Source: Strongylocentrotus purpuratus
Taxonomy: Eukaryota; Echinodermata; Echinoidea; Camarodonta; Strongylocentrotidae
Assembly: GCF_000002235.5 (NCBI RefSeq)
Contig: NW_022145595.1
Location: forward strand, 28,399,162 to 28,463,161
Direction of reading: 5' to 3'
Length of the DNA stretch: 64,000 nucleotides
How positions within the stretch are numbered: the first letter of the stretch is position 1; the number at the start of each line of letters is the position of its first letter. A model generated the notes under the pieces. That model was not told the DNA's origin, did no database searches, and saw only the letters and a list, made by a program, of their open reading frames with translations. Shown in pieces: positions 11,770 through 22,589 of this stretch. The position numbers and the translations under genes are program-made.

Positions 11770-13054
11770 CTCCCTGCCCTTGGCCCTGTCTCATTAAACT
11801 TAACACTCGGCCACTAGTAATTGTTTGCCCTCCCTCGAACCAGTATGTGATAGGGCTTTGTTAGTTACTGCCCCAGAACCCTGAACTCCTTACCCCCTGT
11901 TCTAAAGAATTGCCATACCCTGCAGCTTTTAAGGCATGTCTGCAAATACATCTTTTCTAATTTCTTTTAATATTCCTCTTTGTTCGTAATCATTGTTTGC
12001 TTAATTGCTTTGTATGATAATGTTCTTTTGCCTTGTTTGTTTGTAAGTATTTTCTTTTTATGTGCTTTGTATCTTATGAAAAGGCACTATATATATATAT
12101 ATGAAATGTTGAATACTATCATAATTATCTGTTCTAAAGAATTGCCATACTCTTGCAGCTTTCAAGGCATGTCTGCAAATACATCTTTTCTAATTTCTTT
12201 TAATATTCTTCTTTGTTCTTTATCAATGTATGCTTTGTATAATAATGTCATTTTGCTTTGTAAATTGCAAGTATTTTCTTTTAATGAGCTTTGTATTTTA
12301 TGAAAAGGCACTTTATAAATGAAATGTTATTAAATATCATAATTAGTAACAGCTGTCACATTTCTGGAGCACATTTGCTAACGACCAATCAAATGCAATG
12401 ATTTTAGTAGCTGATAACAGTTAATTGTAACTTGTTAATAGACTTTTATGAACCAGGGCCAAGATTTAAAATCTAATACCTTCCCCAGAAACGCGGTATT
12501 GACATACAGAATTTAGATGGCCCTAAATCTATATGCAAAGTACATGTAATCATATCGTAAATTTTCTTGTTTGTAGCAAAATATGGATGTTTATATTTTA
12601 CAACAGTTGTAAACATGCACTGTCAAAATTTCTGTACATGTACAGTTTGTCATTTTAAACCTTGTACACTTGTTGCAGTCCAATCAGATTCAACATCTAT
12701 AGGATTAGATTCAATTTTTCGAAAGTGAAAGTATGTTCACATTTAGGTCTCCCATAGTCATATGAATAGGGAAATTGAATGGGGGGGGGGGGGGGGGGAG
12801 GGGAGAGGGGAGAGGGGGAGATTTGCATCAAATTATAATGTAAGCTTTTTCTTGACAAAGACTTGTATGGTTGTGGATAGGTGTCCATTCAAGCATACAT
12901 GTAGATGAAAAAAGTGAATGATACGAAACTGCCGCCCCCTCTCTCACCCCTGAATTTCATACACATTCAAAAAGAAAAAAAATTGTGGCATTTTCTAAAG
13001 AAACAAACTGATAAATATTGTATGACTTTGCTGAATGTCTTCACGAATCCTTAA
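11770..13054. other. 3' flank of the plus ankyrin copy, no gene seen
   Basis: Part of arm 2 and collinear with 2080-3770 in reverse complement. It contains two related blocks (about 11890-12080 and 12120-12330) sharing AAATACATCTTTTCTAATTT, a local duplication present in arm 1 too. A G-run at 12781-12798 matches the shorter C-run at 2391-2403 of arm 1. AT-rich, without supported coding sequence. Confidence 0.6.
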
Positions 13055-13264
13055 AGTGACTTGGTAACATTGTTGAAGGTTGATGACAAAAATTGCTTAA
13101 TTTTTGTATGTTACTTTCTATATTCCTTCTACTATACTAACCCTCTGACATGCAAAAAATCCTGAAAAAATTCTCAAACCACGAATATATCTATTAGTAC
13201 AGCGGATTAGCTCCCCATATAACGAGAATTGTGCACTTTTTGATAAAAGCATGAAACTTCTAGC

Positions 13265-13995
13265 ATAGTTAGTTTAGACCATAAGATTCATTTTTAGATG
13301 TGGAGGGAAGTCAGATTTGACCTCTGATGACCCTGAGAGGTCAAATTCAAAATGGCCGCCAGTCCGCATGGTCTAATGTACAAACACGCTTAACTTTTGA
13401 ACCAAATAGTCCAGAAAAACATTTAAGGTGTCGTTTCCAACTAAATTGAGGATGCCAATGCATTTGGTAATACTTTTGAGATCGCCAGATTTCGGGGTTT
13501 GGCATTTAGGTCAAGGTTAAGGTCAAAATTGACTAAAAATAGCAAGTTTTCAATGTTTACAACGAAACAAATCCCATTTATTTGTCATTTGTTCGCTCCT
13601 ATGTTCTCAAATTTCTTTAAGAGTGGTTCCCCTGCAGACCATGAGATTCATTTTCAGAATGTAGAGCGAAATCAGATTTGACCTCTGATGACCCTGAGAG
13701 GTCAAATAAAAAATGGCTGCCAGTCCGCCGCATAGTCTAATAATTGTCCAAACACGCTTAACTCTTGAACTAAATAGTCCAGAAAAACGTTTAAGGTGTC
13801 ATTTCCAACTAAGTTGGGGATACCAATTCATTTGGTAATACTTTTGGGTACGCCAGAACTCTGGGCTTTGCATGAAGTCAAGGTCAAGGTCAAAATTGAC
13901 TGAAAAAATAGCAAGTTTTGAATGTTTACAAAAAGTTTTCCCATTTATTTGTCCCCCTATGTTCTCACATTTCTTTAGGAGTGGTTCCCCTGCAT
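13265..13995 (+). repeat. ~360-bp satellite, two units (left array of the TTAA element)
   Basis: Two units with a period of about 361 bases (GACCCTGAGAGGTCAAAT at 13329 and 13690). Each unit runs from AAGATTCATTTT past GGCCGCCAGTCCGC and AACACGCTTAACT to CAAGGTCAAGGTCAAAATTG and GTGGTTCCCCTGCA. The same family appears inverted at 16320-17690. Units carry several AGGTCA/TGACCT hexamers. Confidence 0.9.
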
Positions 13996-14336
13996 AGTCT
14001 CCATCGTAATCCCTGTCAGTTAGCTTATTTCACTAATTATAGCACCAAACCAGTAGTTGTCTTGTAAATGACCATATGCATATAGCATGGTCAGTGGGCA
14101 GCTAGACAGTATACGGTACAAACCTCAATTCAAGTCAGGGAAACTGCTCCTTTCCGTTACTGCTCAATAATACTGGTAAGATGTTCTTTAAGTTACTTTG
14201 TGTTTTATTTGGTTTAAGTAATTTAAATAATCGCTACAGAGTTTGAGGAACATGCCATAAAGCAAAACGTTTCCGCTAACACTATACAAACATCACCTTG
14301 ACCAGCAACCTGGAGTGCAGGCAGCATTCTTGAGGG

Positions 14337-15930
14337 ATGGGAACTTCTGACAGTACTGAAAGAGATGGGAAATCCATCTCTAGAACAAAGTCAAGACATA
14401 CTAGTCATTGGCACAAGCGACATATCATGGACATCCAATTGGCTGAAACGGGGAGAAGGATTGAGACCCTAGGTGAGCAGTACACAAAGTTTGTGACAGA
14501 AAGGCTAGAGCAGTGTACGACACCTAGCTGTCACACAAACACTTCATACGAACAAGTTGCCATTTTTCAGTTGGCAGCCGGCGAAGGTTATATATATATG
14601 TTAAAACAGAAGGCACAGCTTGCAGCACTTAAGAGTGACTGTGGTCTCTTTTTGAGGATTTACATCTCGTGTCAGTCAAGGGATGGAGATATGGACAATT
14701 TCTTCTCTCATGAAAACCAGGCAGTCCCGCCAGCTTTGTTAACTGGAGGTAAATGCGGTTTGGAGTTAAAGCAGATCTACTTCGCTGCCTGGAATCAAAT
14801 CTGCTCGAAAACAATAGTGCACCTGTGGCCCAAGCAATAATTATTGATGGTGAAGCTGTGGTTCAAATGCTCAACCCTGGAACATCAAGAACATTTCAAG
14901 AGTATGGAGGGAAAGTGTTTGCCCCATACATCTTTGCTCAACTCGAGAAAAGCATCCGCATCGACGTTGGCTATGGTGTATACTTACCTGCTAGCCTGAA
15001 AGCCTCAATAGGGCAGGAAAAGGGAAAGGGCACCAGGAAAAGGGTGGCTCCTTCTATTTTGCTGCCAGAATGCTGGAAGGACTTCCTTCGATTCAATGAG
15101 AACAAAACCGTATTGTTTGATTTCATGTCATGCGAAGCCGTTTACCTTCCTCTACCACAGGGCAAGGAACTGTATAATATGCAACAGATGGAAGTGGAGT
15201 ACTCTGCTCTCCTGCTGAGTCACACTTGGCAGGCCTTGTCCCATGGGTGTAAAAGGGTACCCATACGTAGTGTTGGTACTGATGCGGTTGAACTGGCCGT
15301 GGCTTCATTCAGCAAGACAGCTCCTGATGCTGGGGATCGCTTTTGGTTTCAGATCAAGCTTACGGTACAAGGCTTTTCATAAAATCATGATAGTTGCAAC
15401 CATGAGTCTGACACAATGTATGACTCTTCCAATCTTTCATGCGTTCACCGGGTGTCACACTGTTTCTACGTTCACAGGAAAAACTTAGAAGTCTTTCCCA
15501 GAGGTGAATGATTCCTTCAATGAACTCCTGTGCATGCCTAGGGAGGTCAGTGAAGGATCAATGTTACTGCCAGAGCGATTTGTGGTGCTAATATGACCGA
15601 ACCAGTGAGAGCATGATAGTGAATGATGCCAGGAAACAGCTCTTCGCACAGAAGTCTAGAAACCTGGAGAACTTTCCTCCATCCCAGGCAGCACTCAAGC
15701 AGCACCTCAAGCGCACTTGCTACCAGGCCAACTGTTGAAACCAGATATTGGCCAAGAATCCAGAGATGCAGAGCCATCTGACTTGGGCTGGACAAACGAA
15801 ACAACTGGGTGGCAGCCTCTTTGGACCACTCTCCGGAAGCATAAAAATTGTGGCATGAATAATCCACTGTCGCTGCAAGAAAGGATGCACTGAACTGTGA
15901 TGTTGTTCTGGAGACTGTTAGATTTTGATC
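14337..15930 (+). pseudogene. Decayed member of a multicopy invertebrate gene family (DNFFSHENQ / FHAFTGC type) inside the TTAA element
   Basis: I recall this family from many invertebrate and fish genomes as uncharacterised multicopy proteins. The order of motifs fits: DGDMDNFFSHENQ, MRFGVKADLLRCLE, IIIDGEAVVQML, GTSRTFQEYGGKVFAPYI, RIDVGYGVYLPASLK, GKGTRKRVAPSILLPECWKDFL, then VGTDAVELAVASF, LPIFHAFTGCHTVS, NDARKQLFAQKSRNLEN, PPSQAALKQHLKR, LTWAGQ near the C-terminus. A THEEADTR block that I expect before KRVPIRSVGTD is replaced by LLSHTWQA. The frame shifts once near 14752, several times after 15360, and the tail holds stops, so it is a pseudogene. The biochemical role of the family is unknown to me. 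It may be cargo or an accessory gene of TTAA elements. Confidence 0.7.
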
Positions 15931-16046
15931 GTTACCATCATTAGGATATGCATAAGTTGTGGACAGTGCTAAATTCATGTAGATATCTATAGCTGTGGTT
16001 ATGAACAGGTTTTAGGTCGTATTTGGAATAGCTTTTTTTGTCTTCT

Positions 16047-16282
16047 GGGCCCAATTTCATAAAGCTGCTAACCGGTAAGCAAATTTTCGTGCTATAACTG
16101 TAGCAGACAAATTTGTACCTTGTACGTTCACAATGAGTTGCATTGTTACAAAATTCATTTTCGTCCAGTAAGCAGCGTAAGGTTAATGCATTTTCGTGTG
16201 CTTACGGTTAGCGGTGCTTTGAAGTAGAAACTAATACGTAAGCACAGAACCAGCCGATAAGCCGCTCTATGAAATTTGGCCC
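16047..16282. mobile_element. Short MITE with GGGCC(C/A)AATTTCATA termini
   Basis: Ends are inverted: GGGCCCAATTTCATAAAGC at the left, and GGGCCAAATTTCATAGAGC on the complement at the right. About 236 bases, without coding capacity. Related GGGCCCTGTTTCATAA-type ends occur near 3030, 12440 and 62800. The target duplication is unclear. Confidence 0.6.
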
Positions 16283-16319
16283 TGGATAGTCAAAGTGGTG
16301 GTACACAGGTCTTTTTATT

Positions 16320-17690
16320 AATTTTTAAAATAATGAAACCTGAAGTGTCAAAAGAAAACAGCACTTTTTTTAGCCTAATATGACCTTTAACTTGACCTTA
16401 TTGCAAATCCCTGAGTTCTGGCGATCTCAATGTATTACGTAATGAATTGGCATCCCCAAGTTAGTTAGAAATGACACCTCAAACGTTTTTCTACACTTTT
16501 TGGTTCAAAAGTTACCACGTTTGTACATTAGACCATGCGGACTGGCGGCTATTTTGGATTTGACCTCTTAGGGTCATCAGAGGTCACATCAAACTGTTGA
16601 AAAGGATTAAGGTGGAGAACTCTGCAGGGGAACCATTCCTTAATAAATTTGAGAACATAGCTAGGGAGAACAAATGACAAATAATGGGGATTTAACCTTC
16701 TGTAACCATTCAAAACTTGCTATTTTTAGTCAATTTTGACCTCGACCTTGACATAAATGCCACACCCTGAGTTCTGGCGATCTCAAATGTACTACCAGAT
16801 GAACTGGCATCCCCAATTTAGTTGGAAATGACACCTTAAATGTTTTTCTGGATTATTTGGTTCAAAAGTTACTGCGTTTATACATTAGCCCGACTGGCGG
16901 CCATTTTAGATTTGACCTCTCAGGGTCATCAGAGGTCAAATCAAACTGAAATAGACTACCTGAAAAGGATTAAGGTGGAGGACTATTCAGGGGAACCATT
17001 CCTAAAGAAATTTGAGAACAAATGACAAATAAATGAGATTTAACCATTTGTAACCATTCAAAACTTGCTATTTTTAGTCAATTTTGACCTTGACCTTGAC
17101 CTAAATACAAAACCCTGAGTTCAGGCGATCTCAAAAGTATTACCAAATGAATTGGCATCCCCAACTTAGTTGGAAATGACACCTTAAACGTTTCTCTGGA
17201 CTATTTGGTTCAAAAGTTAAGCATGTTTGTACATTAGACCATGCGGCCTGGCGGCCATTTTAGATTTGACCTCTCAGGGTCATCAGAGGTCAAATCAAAC
17301 TGAAATAGACTACCTGAAAAGGATTAAGGTGGAGGACTATTCAGGGGAACCATTCCTAAAGAAATTTGAGAACAAATGACAAATAAATGAGATTTAACCA
17401 TTTGTAACCATTCAAAACTTGCTATTTTTAGTCAATTTTGACCTTGACCTTGACCTAAATACAAAACCCTGAGTTCAGGCGATCTCAAAAGTATTACCAA
17501 ATGAATTGGCATCCCCAACTTAGTTGGAAATGACACCTTAAACGTTTCTCTGGACTATTTGGTTCAAAAGTTAAGCATGTTTGTACATTAGACCATGCGG
17601 CCTGGCGGCCATTTTGGATTTGACCTCTCAGGGTCATCAGAGGTCAAATCTGACTTCCCTCCACATCTGAAAATAAATCTTATGGTGAAA
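16320..17690 (-). repeat. ~354-bp satellite, four units (right array of the TTAA element)
   Basis: (C/T)AGGGTCATCAGAGGTCA starts at 16569, 16921, 17275 and 17629, giving a period of 352-354 bases. The units at 16921 and 17275 are almost identical, so the array expanded recently. Orientation is opposite to the array at 13265-13995. Each unit contains TTTTGACCTTGACCTTGACC or a close variant. Confidence 0.9.
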
Positions 17691-19029
17691 GCAAACTATG
17701 CTAGAAGTTTCATGCTTTTATCAAAAAGTGCACAATTTTCTTGCTAAGCCGCTGCACTATATGATTTTCTTTGAAGGAGTCGATGTATGACACCCTCTAA
17801 CAGTGATTAACAGTAAATTCTCCCAACCATTTTGAATTTTCCCAACCGTTTTTGCATGAAAAAAAGACATAAAACAGGCTATAAAAAATCTGTCAACACT
17901 TAAATGTCTGGAATGGAATGTAGAGCCATTTTATTGCTTTGTGACGATTTCCATTCACCTAAAATGTAATTAAATTGTAATAATATAGTTGGGAGAATTA
18001 AGGAATCGATCAGATCATTTTTTCTTAATTTGTACCATGAATAATGGTCCGTTTTCACTCAAATTTTCAGATTATCTTTAATTGTACATCTAGCATTGAA
18101 GTCACTACCTTAGCACCACTATCTCTCATCTGAACAATGTTACCAAGCCCCTTTAAAATATATTACTTTTTCCTTTATCATTGTTTATATATATATATAT
18201 ATGATTATTTTTATTTGAAAAATCTCTATTTCAGATTAGATAACGCTTGAGTGTGTAAACGTACATGTAGACACGTAAAAGATATGTATTAAAAGAGAAA
18301 TGTGTATTGTATTAGATGTGTGTATTTTCTTGAATTTGAATTCTCTGAAATAAACTGTGATCTGTCATTACTCTTGCAAATTATTTTCTCTGGGCTTTAT
18401 TTTCTCAAAGAGGCGATATGAGCCTATTACTTGTAGTTAAGCATTGAATATAAGCAGGGCTCAAATTAATTTTTTGTCCACGGGGGCTCTTCCCCCCCCC
18501 CCCAAAAAAAAAGAGCCCCCGTGAGCCTTCTCACGGGGGCTCTTTTAGTACTGACGGGGGCTCTTTTTTATACAAATATCCATTATATTGGTACCTATGA
18601 TACTCCTCAACTTTTTGCTATTTCATTATTATCATTTTAATCAGCGTTTTCCCTCTTACAATTACAAGCTACATAGCTGTTCTCTCGATTTTTTTCCCGT
18701 TCTGCACATTATTTCCTCCTCATTATTCGGAGCAACTTTTACATTCTTTCTTTACTGAGCCGCGTAGCGGCGAGGCGATTTTGTGTGTGTGCTATTTTGG
18801 ACAGGCGCGGATCCACGGGTCGATTCTACCGGCCCGCCCCCCCCCCCCTAGCCTCCTAAACCGGTAAAACAAAATAGGATAGTAACGTAAATTTTACCTT
18901 AAGAAATAAAATAAAAAACGCCCCCCCCCCTGACCTGCCAGTGACACAAATGCGGCATCAAAATATTTGTGCTTCTCTGACCGTAATTAAATGCCTAAAA
19001 CCCCTGAACCCCCCCCCCCCCCCACTGCT

Positions 19030-19655
19030 ATTCACCCGAATCTTCTTTGTAATAACAACTTTTACAAATCGCAGCCATGCTTACTGAGTTGAGACGTTCC
19101 ATTCAATGTAAAATACTCATTAAAGAATACACTTCTCCTAATCTGAAAGTGATCTTACAACACAGTGGCAGATGTGCATGGCTGTGATTTGTAAAAGTCG
19201 TTTTTACAAAGAAGATTCTGGTGAAAAGCATTGCTTATTCAAAAAAATCCTTGCATCAATTTGAATCACAATTTTGTCGCATGATCCTTTTATTAAATAA
19301 CCTTGTTTTCTTTTTTGTTTGCAGGAGGAGAAGAAGCTATGTCACGTTAAGAAATCATAAAGATCAGTTGTATTATGCGTATATACATAATGATACCAGA
19401 ACAAATGTTGATTATCAGAATGTCATTTTGGAATACCTCTATACAAATACCACATTGTCTTTAGCCCGTATCAGTATTAGTATGATCCAATATAAAGCTA
19501 TTATTCTTTATTCAGTTCAGTATAATGCTTTTCCTCAAAAATAGTTTTGCTATTTTTTTAAGGGTTGAGACGCTAAGAAATGGTTTCAAATGTACATTAC
19601 ACAAACCCTGAACCATTGCAAAATGATGGTGGTTCTCTCTCTCTCTCTCTCTATT
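19030..19655 (+). repeat. Interspersed repeat shared with 22886-23500 and 47350-50040
   Basis: Contains CATTCAATGTAAAATACTCATT, TGTCACGTTAAGAAATCATAAAGA, GCCCGTATCAGTATTAGTATG and ends in a (TC)n run after ATGATGGTGGTTC. The same sequence is inverted at 22886-23500 and recurs in inverted orientation in the tandem units in P450 intron 3. Apparent short frames in it are chance. It also holds an internal hairpin: TTGTAAAAGTCG near 19189 against CAACTTTTACAAATCGCAGCC near 19055. Confidence 0.75.
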
Positions 19656-19950
19656 TGATTTAATCATGCATTATCAACTACATATAAAGCAGCAACCAAA
19701 AACTTAGGATTATCTGAGATAGGTGAAAGTAAGTCATGCTAAAACGGCTCTTCACTCCCCCCCCCCTGAAAAAAAAATAGATTAGTAGTCCTCCTCGCCA
19801 GCACCCCACCCCCCCCCGCTTTAATATCACATTTTCACTTGGCAGCCCAAGGGGGCCGGGGGGAGGAGGGGGTTAAACCCCCTAATCCCCCCTCCATAGA
19901 TGCATGCCCATGTTACCATATCATATCTTGGTCTTCCTCTTCTTATCAAT

Positions 19951-20099
19951 AGGGACTTTTAGATTTGCGTGGACGTGTTACGTCCTTTTAAGGCACTGGC
20001 AGTGACATGTGACGTCCTTTTAAGCACTAGCTGGCAGTGCCTTAAAAGGAGGTCACACGTTGCAGTCCACGTTCTCATCGTGCAAATCTAAAAGTCCCT
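19951..20099. mobile_element. 149-bp Harbinger-like MITE with 3-bp target duplication
   Basis: Termini AGGGACTTTTAGATTTGC and its complement at the other end. It is flanked by AAT on both sides (19948-19950 and 20100-20102). The related copy at 10595-11769 has the uninterrupted target TCTCAATATTGATTTACT. Internal halves also pair (GGACGTGTTACGTCCTTTTAA and AAAAGGAGGTCACACG), so the element folds back. Confidence 0.85.
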
Positions 20100-20329
20100 A
20101 ATATTGATTTACTTGTCGAGGTTCATCATTTGCTGGTCATTTGAAATCACCAGATTTCAGCGGGTTTACGCTTTACAACGAAAAACTTCTCCATGACCAT
20201 GTTTCTGCCCTTGCGCGATCGCCTCCAGCTCCAGCAGACATGGCGCGGCACAGTGGCGTACATGGGGTACTCCGTCAGGGGGGGGGGGGGCAAGCGACCG
20301 AAACAAACAAAAAAGGCGATGCTAATTTT

Positions 20330-21660
20330 CACTTCTGGCGAGCGAGCGAGCAAAAAAAAATCTTTAAGTAACGTTTGGTATATAAACTGGTATTGTTACA
20401 AGTTGGGGTGGGAACATTCACTTGTTAGCGACGTTAATTTCATTTTTTTGCAAACGAGTGTAGCGAGCAAGAAAAAAATCACTTCTTTTTAAATAATTGC
20501 CACTTAAACTTCGTTCAATTGTCCCATGCAGGGCGCGGGAACAATATTGTGTTTAGGGTGATTTTATACCCATTTTAGCTAGCGAGCGAAAATACATCTT
20601 TCTCTCAATGAATTGCTATATAAAATTTGTTTCATTGTTGCAGGTAGGGGGCGGGCACAATCGTGTTTCAGGCAATGTCAATCCCATTTTGGCGGGCAGG
20701 CAACCCCCTACATTTCTCTTTTTAATGATATTGTAGCAGGTTAGTGGTGGGCACATAATTCCACGAGCTAGCGAGCGTAGCGAGCGAAAAAAAATCACTT
20801 TTCTTTTATAGGGAAAATATGGTACATAAAACTTGGGTTCATTGTTCCATGTCAGGGACGTGATTATTAAAAGCGGTGTTATTTCTATTTTGGTGAGCGA
20901 GCGTAGCGAGCGAGCAAAAAAAAAATCACTTCTCTTTTATAGGGAAAATATGGTATATAAACTTGGGTTTATTGTTCCATGTCAGGGACGTGATTATTAA
21001 AAGCGGTGTTATATCTATTTTGGCGAGCAAGCGTAGCGAGCGAGCAAAATTTTTGTAATGATAATTGGTTCATAAATTTCAGATTTTTTTGTTGCAGGGC
21101 AGGGCTTACACAATCATGTCTAAGGTGATGTTAATTCCGTTTTGGCGAGCACGAGCACACCAAAACTTCTTTGAATAACGTTTGGTACATAATTATTAAC
21201 TGGTTGTTGCAGGTTGGGGCGGGCATGTTAGCGGTGTCAATTCCATTTTGGCGAGCGAGCATAGCGAGCAAGCAAAAAAAAAAAATTCTCTTTTAATAGA
21301 AATTAATAAATAAACTTGTTTTTATTGGTGCAGGTCAGGATGGACGCAATCGCGTTTGACGCGATTCAATTCCTTTTTGGCGAGAGGGCGAAAAAACTCT
21401 TCCATTTTTAATGATACTGTTGCAGGTCAAGGGTGGGCACAATTGTTTCCAAAGCAATGTCTATTCATTTTATTCGCGAGCGAGTGTAGCGAGCGAGAAA
21501 AATGAATTAGTCTCTTTTAGTAACATTTGGTACATATATTGTGTGTTATTGTTGCCATGGTTGCAGGTCGGGGCCCGTCGGGGCAGGCACAATTGTATTC
21601 TAGGCAATACTAATCCTTTTCTTTTTTCAGGGGGACGAGCAAGTGAAAACATTTAATACA
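20330..21660 (+). repeat. Minisatellite of ~110-120-bp units with GCGAGCGTAGCGAGCGAG core
   Basis: About eleven degenerate units. Each has: a core of GCGAGCGAG/TAGCGAGCG; A8-10; TCACTTCTCTTTT; GGTATATAAACTTG; TTGTTGCAGGTCGGG; GGCACAATCGTGTT; then TTTTGGCGAGCG. Two consecutive units (about 20775-20890 and 20890-21010) are nearly identical. Others have drifted. The apparent short frames across it have no family resemblance. Confidence 0.8.
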
Positions 21661-21994
21661 AAATAGGCTAGCAAGCAGTTCGCGCCAGCGAAGAGTTTCA
21701 AATTTGTTATATCACTTATATTTTCCTATTTTCATTTGTTTTAATTTTTCAGGGCCGTATGCGGAATATTTTTCTGGTGGAGGAGGGGGAAAGATGCGTT
21801 AAAAGTTTTCGAAGAATCTCAATAGCAAAAGGAGTGAAGGGAGTTCGAGCGACCAAACTGGTTATGAGGGTACTTTTGCATTTTCAAAAGTAGAATTGAA
21901 GGATTTGGTATAGGCCTACACTACATTTTCAGGAAAAAACTTTTCAAAATATCTGGGGTCAACTGCCCCCCCCCCCCCTGGTGCGTACGGCCAT

Positions 21995-22197
21995 GGTCTT
22001 TTTTTTTTTAAATTTCCCCATTTTCATTCCTTTCCTTTTCTTTTCCCTTTTTCTTCCTTTTCTCTTATTTTTCCTTTTTTCTTTCCTTTTTTTCCTTTTT
22101 TCTCTTTCTTTCCTTATTTCTTCCCTTTTCCTTTTTTCTTTTTCTTTCTTTTCCCTTTCTTTTCTTTTCTTTCCCCTTTTTCTTTTTTTCCCCTGGA
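21995..22197 (+). repeat. ~200-base homopyrimidine tract
   Basis: Almost only T and C on the plus strand (TTTTCCTTTTTTCTTTCC-like). The complementary Lys/Arg/Glu-rich frame is low complexity and not a gene. Long homopurine-homopyrimidine stretches can form triplex DNA. Confidence 0.9.
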
Positions 22198-22589
22198 GCC
22201 CGTCATGGGGGGGGGGGGGCACTCTGCCCCCCCTGCCCCCCCCCCATAGGTACGCCAGTGGCGCGGCAGCGTGCACACGTACCGTTACTAACGGCGTAGT
22301 AGGCCTATAACAACTGCTGACGGCGGCACTGCACTGCGAGCTGAATCGGTAATTATAGGCCTATTCATGAAACGAGAAATCTTGCACGCCAATCTAAGTT
22401 TCATTTCATTGGTTTAAGATTTGAAAATTGAAACTCAATATCGTGTAAAAGTTATAACAGAAAAGATATTCTTTATTTTATAATTCCACATTGCAAAATT
22501 AAAAATCGCCCCCGTGAGCAACCTGACGGGGGCGATTATGTAGCTCACGGGGGCGAATCGCCCACCGCCCCCGTGTATTTTGAGCGCTG

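Larger units (their letters stand above)
13055..18152. mobile_element. 5.1-kb TTAA-flanked DNA transposon-like element
   Basis: TTAA stands at 13051-13054 and 18153-18156. The ends are inverted repeats: AGTGACTTGGTAACATTGTT on the left and AGGGGCTTGGTAACATTGTT on the right (complement), 18 of 20 identical. Arm 1 gives the empty site: the sequences on both sides are contiguous there near 2075. TTAA targets are used by piggyBac, Kolobok and Sola3 elements; I cannot choose among them because no recognisable transposase is present. Inside, in order: inverted subterminal sequence, two satellite units, a decayed gene, a small MITE, four satellite units in the opposite orientation, and the other subterminal sequence. 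Confidence 0.8.
8530..18454 (+). repeat. Arm 2 of the giant inverted duplication, with two later insertions
   Basis: Counterpart of arm 1 in opposite orientation. It is longer because a hAT-type element (10595-11769) and a TTAA element (13055-18152) landed in it after duplication. With those two removed the order of blocks is the mirror image of arm 1. Homology can be followed on the far side of the TTAA element through 18157-18454 (GAAATAAACTGTGATCTG is shared), up to the next hAT-type terminus at 18455. Confidence 0.85.
20251..22260. mobile_element. Nested hAT-type element with internal minisatellite
   Basis: GCGCGGCA at 20243-20250 and 22261-22268 is an exact 8-bp target duplication. Termini are CAGTGGCGTACATGG and, on the complement, CACTGGCGTACCTATGG. 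No transposase. It contains a long minisatellite (about 20330-21660), then about 300 bases of unique sequence, a pyrimidine tract, and G/C runs at its right end. The empty target can be read in the copy at 10595-11769 (GATATAGGGCGGCAGTGTG). Confidence 0.85.
18455..22589. mobile_element. Non-autonomous hAT-type element with nested insertions
   Basis: Same family as 10595-11769. It starts CAGGGCTCAAATTAATTT at 18455 and ends GTGTATTTTGAGCGCTG at 22589, with the same subterminal GAGCCCCCGTGAG and ATCGCCCCCGTG hairpins. Shared internal blocks are present (ACATTATTTCCTCCTCATTA; TTTACTTGTCGAGGTTCAT; AACGAAAAACTTCTCCAT). Insertions account for the extra 3 kb: a repeat at about 18800-19700, a MITE at 19951-20099, and another hAT-type element at 20251-22260. 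The 8-base flanks (AATATAAG and GCATAAAC) do not match, so one end may have been rearranged. Confidence 0.7.

Noticed and set aside
15547-15978. 143-codon frame on the minus strand
   Set aside because: It is antisense to the decayed gene; the plus strand there still shows family motifs (NDARKQLFAQKSRNLEN, PPSQAALKQH).
21959-22276. Lys/Arg/Glu-rich frame of 105 codons on the minus strand
   Set aside because: It is only the purine complement of the pyrimidine tract at 21995-22197, with no family resemblance.
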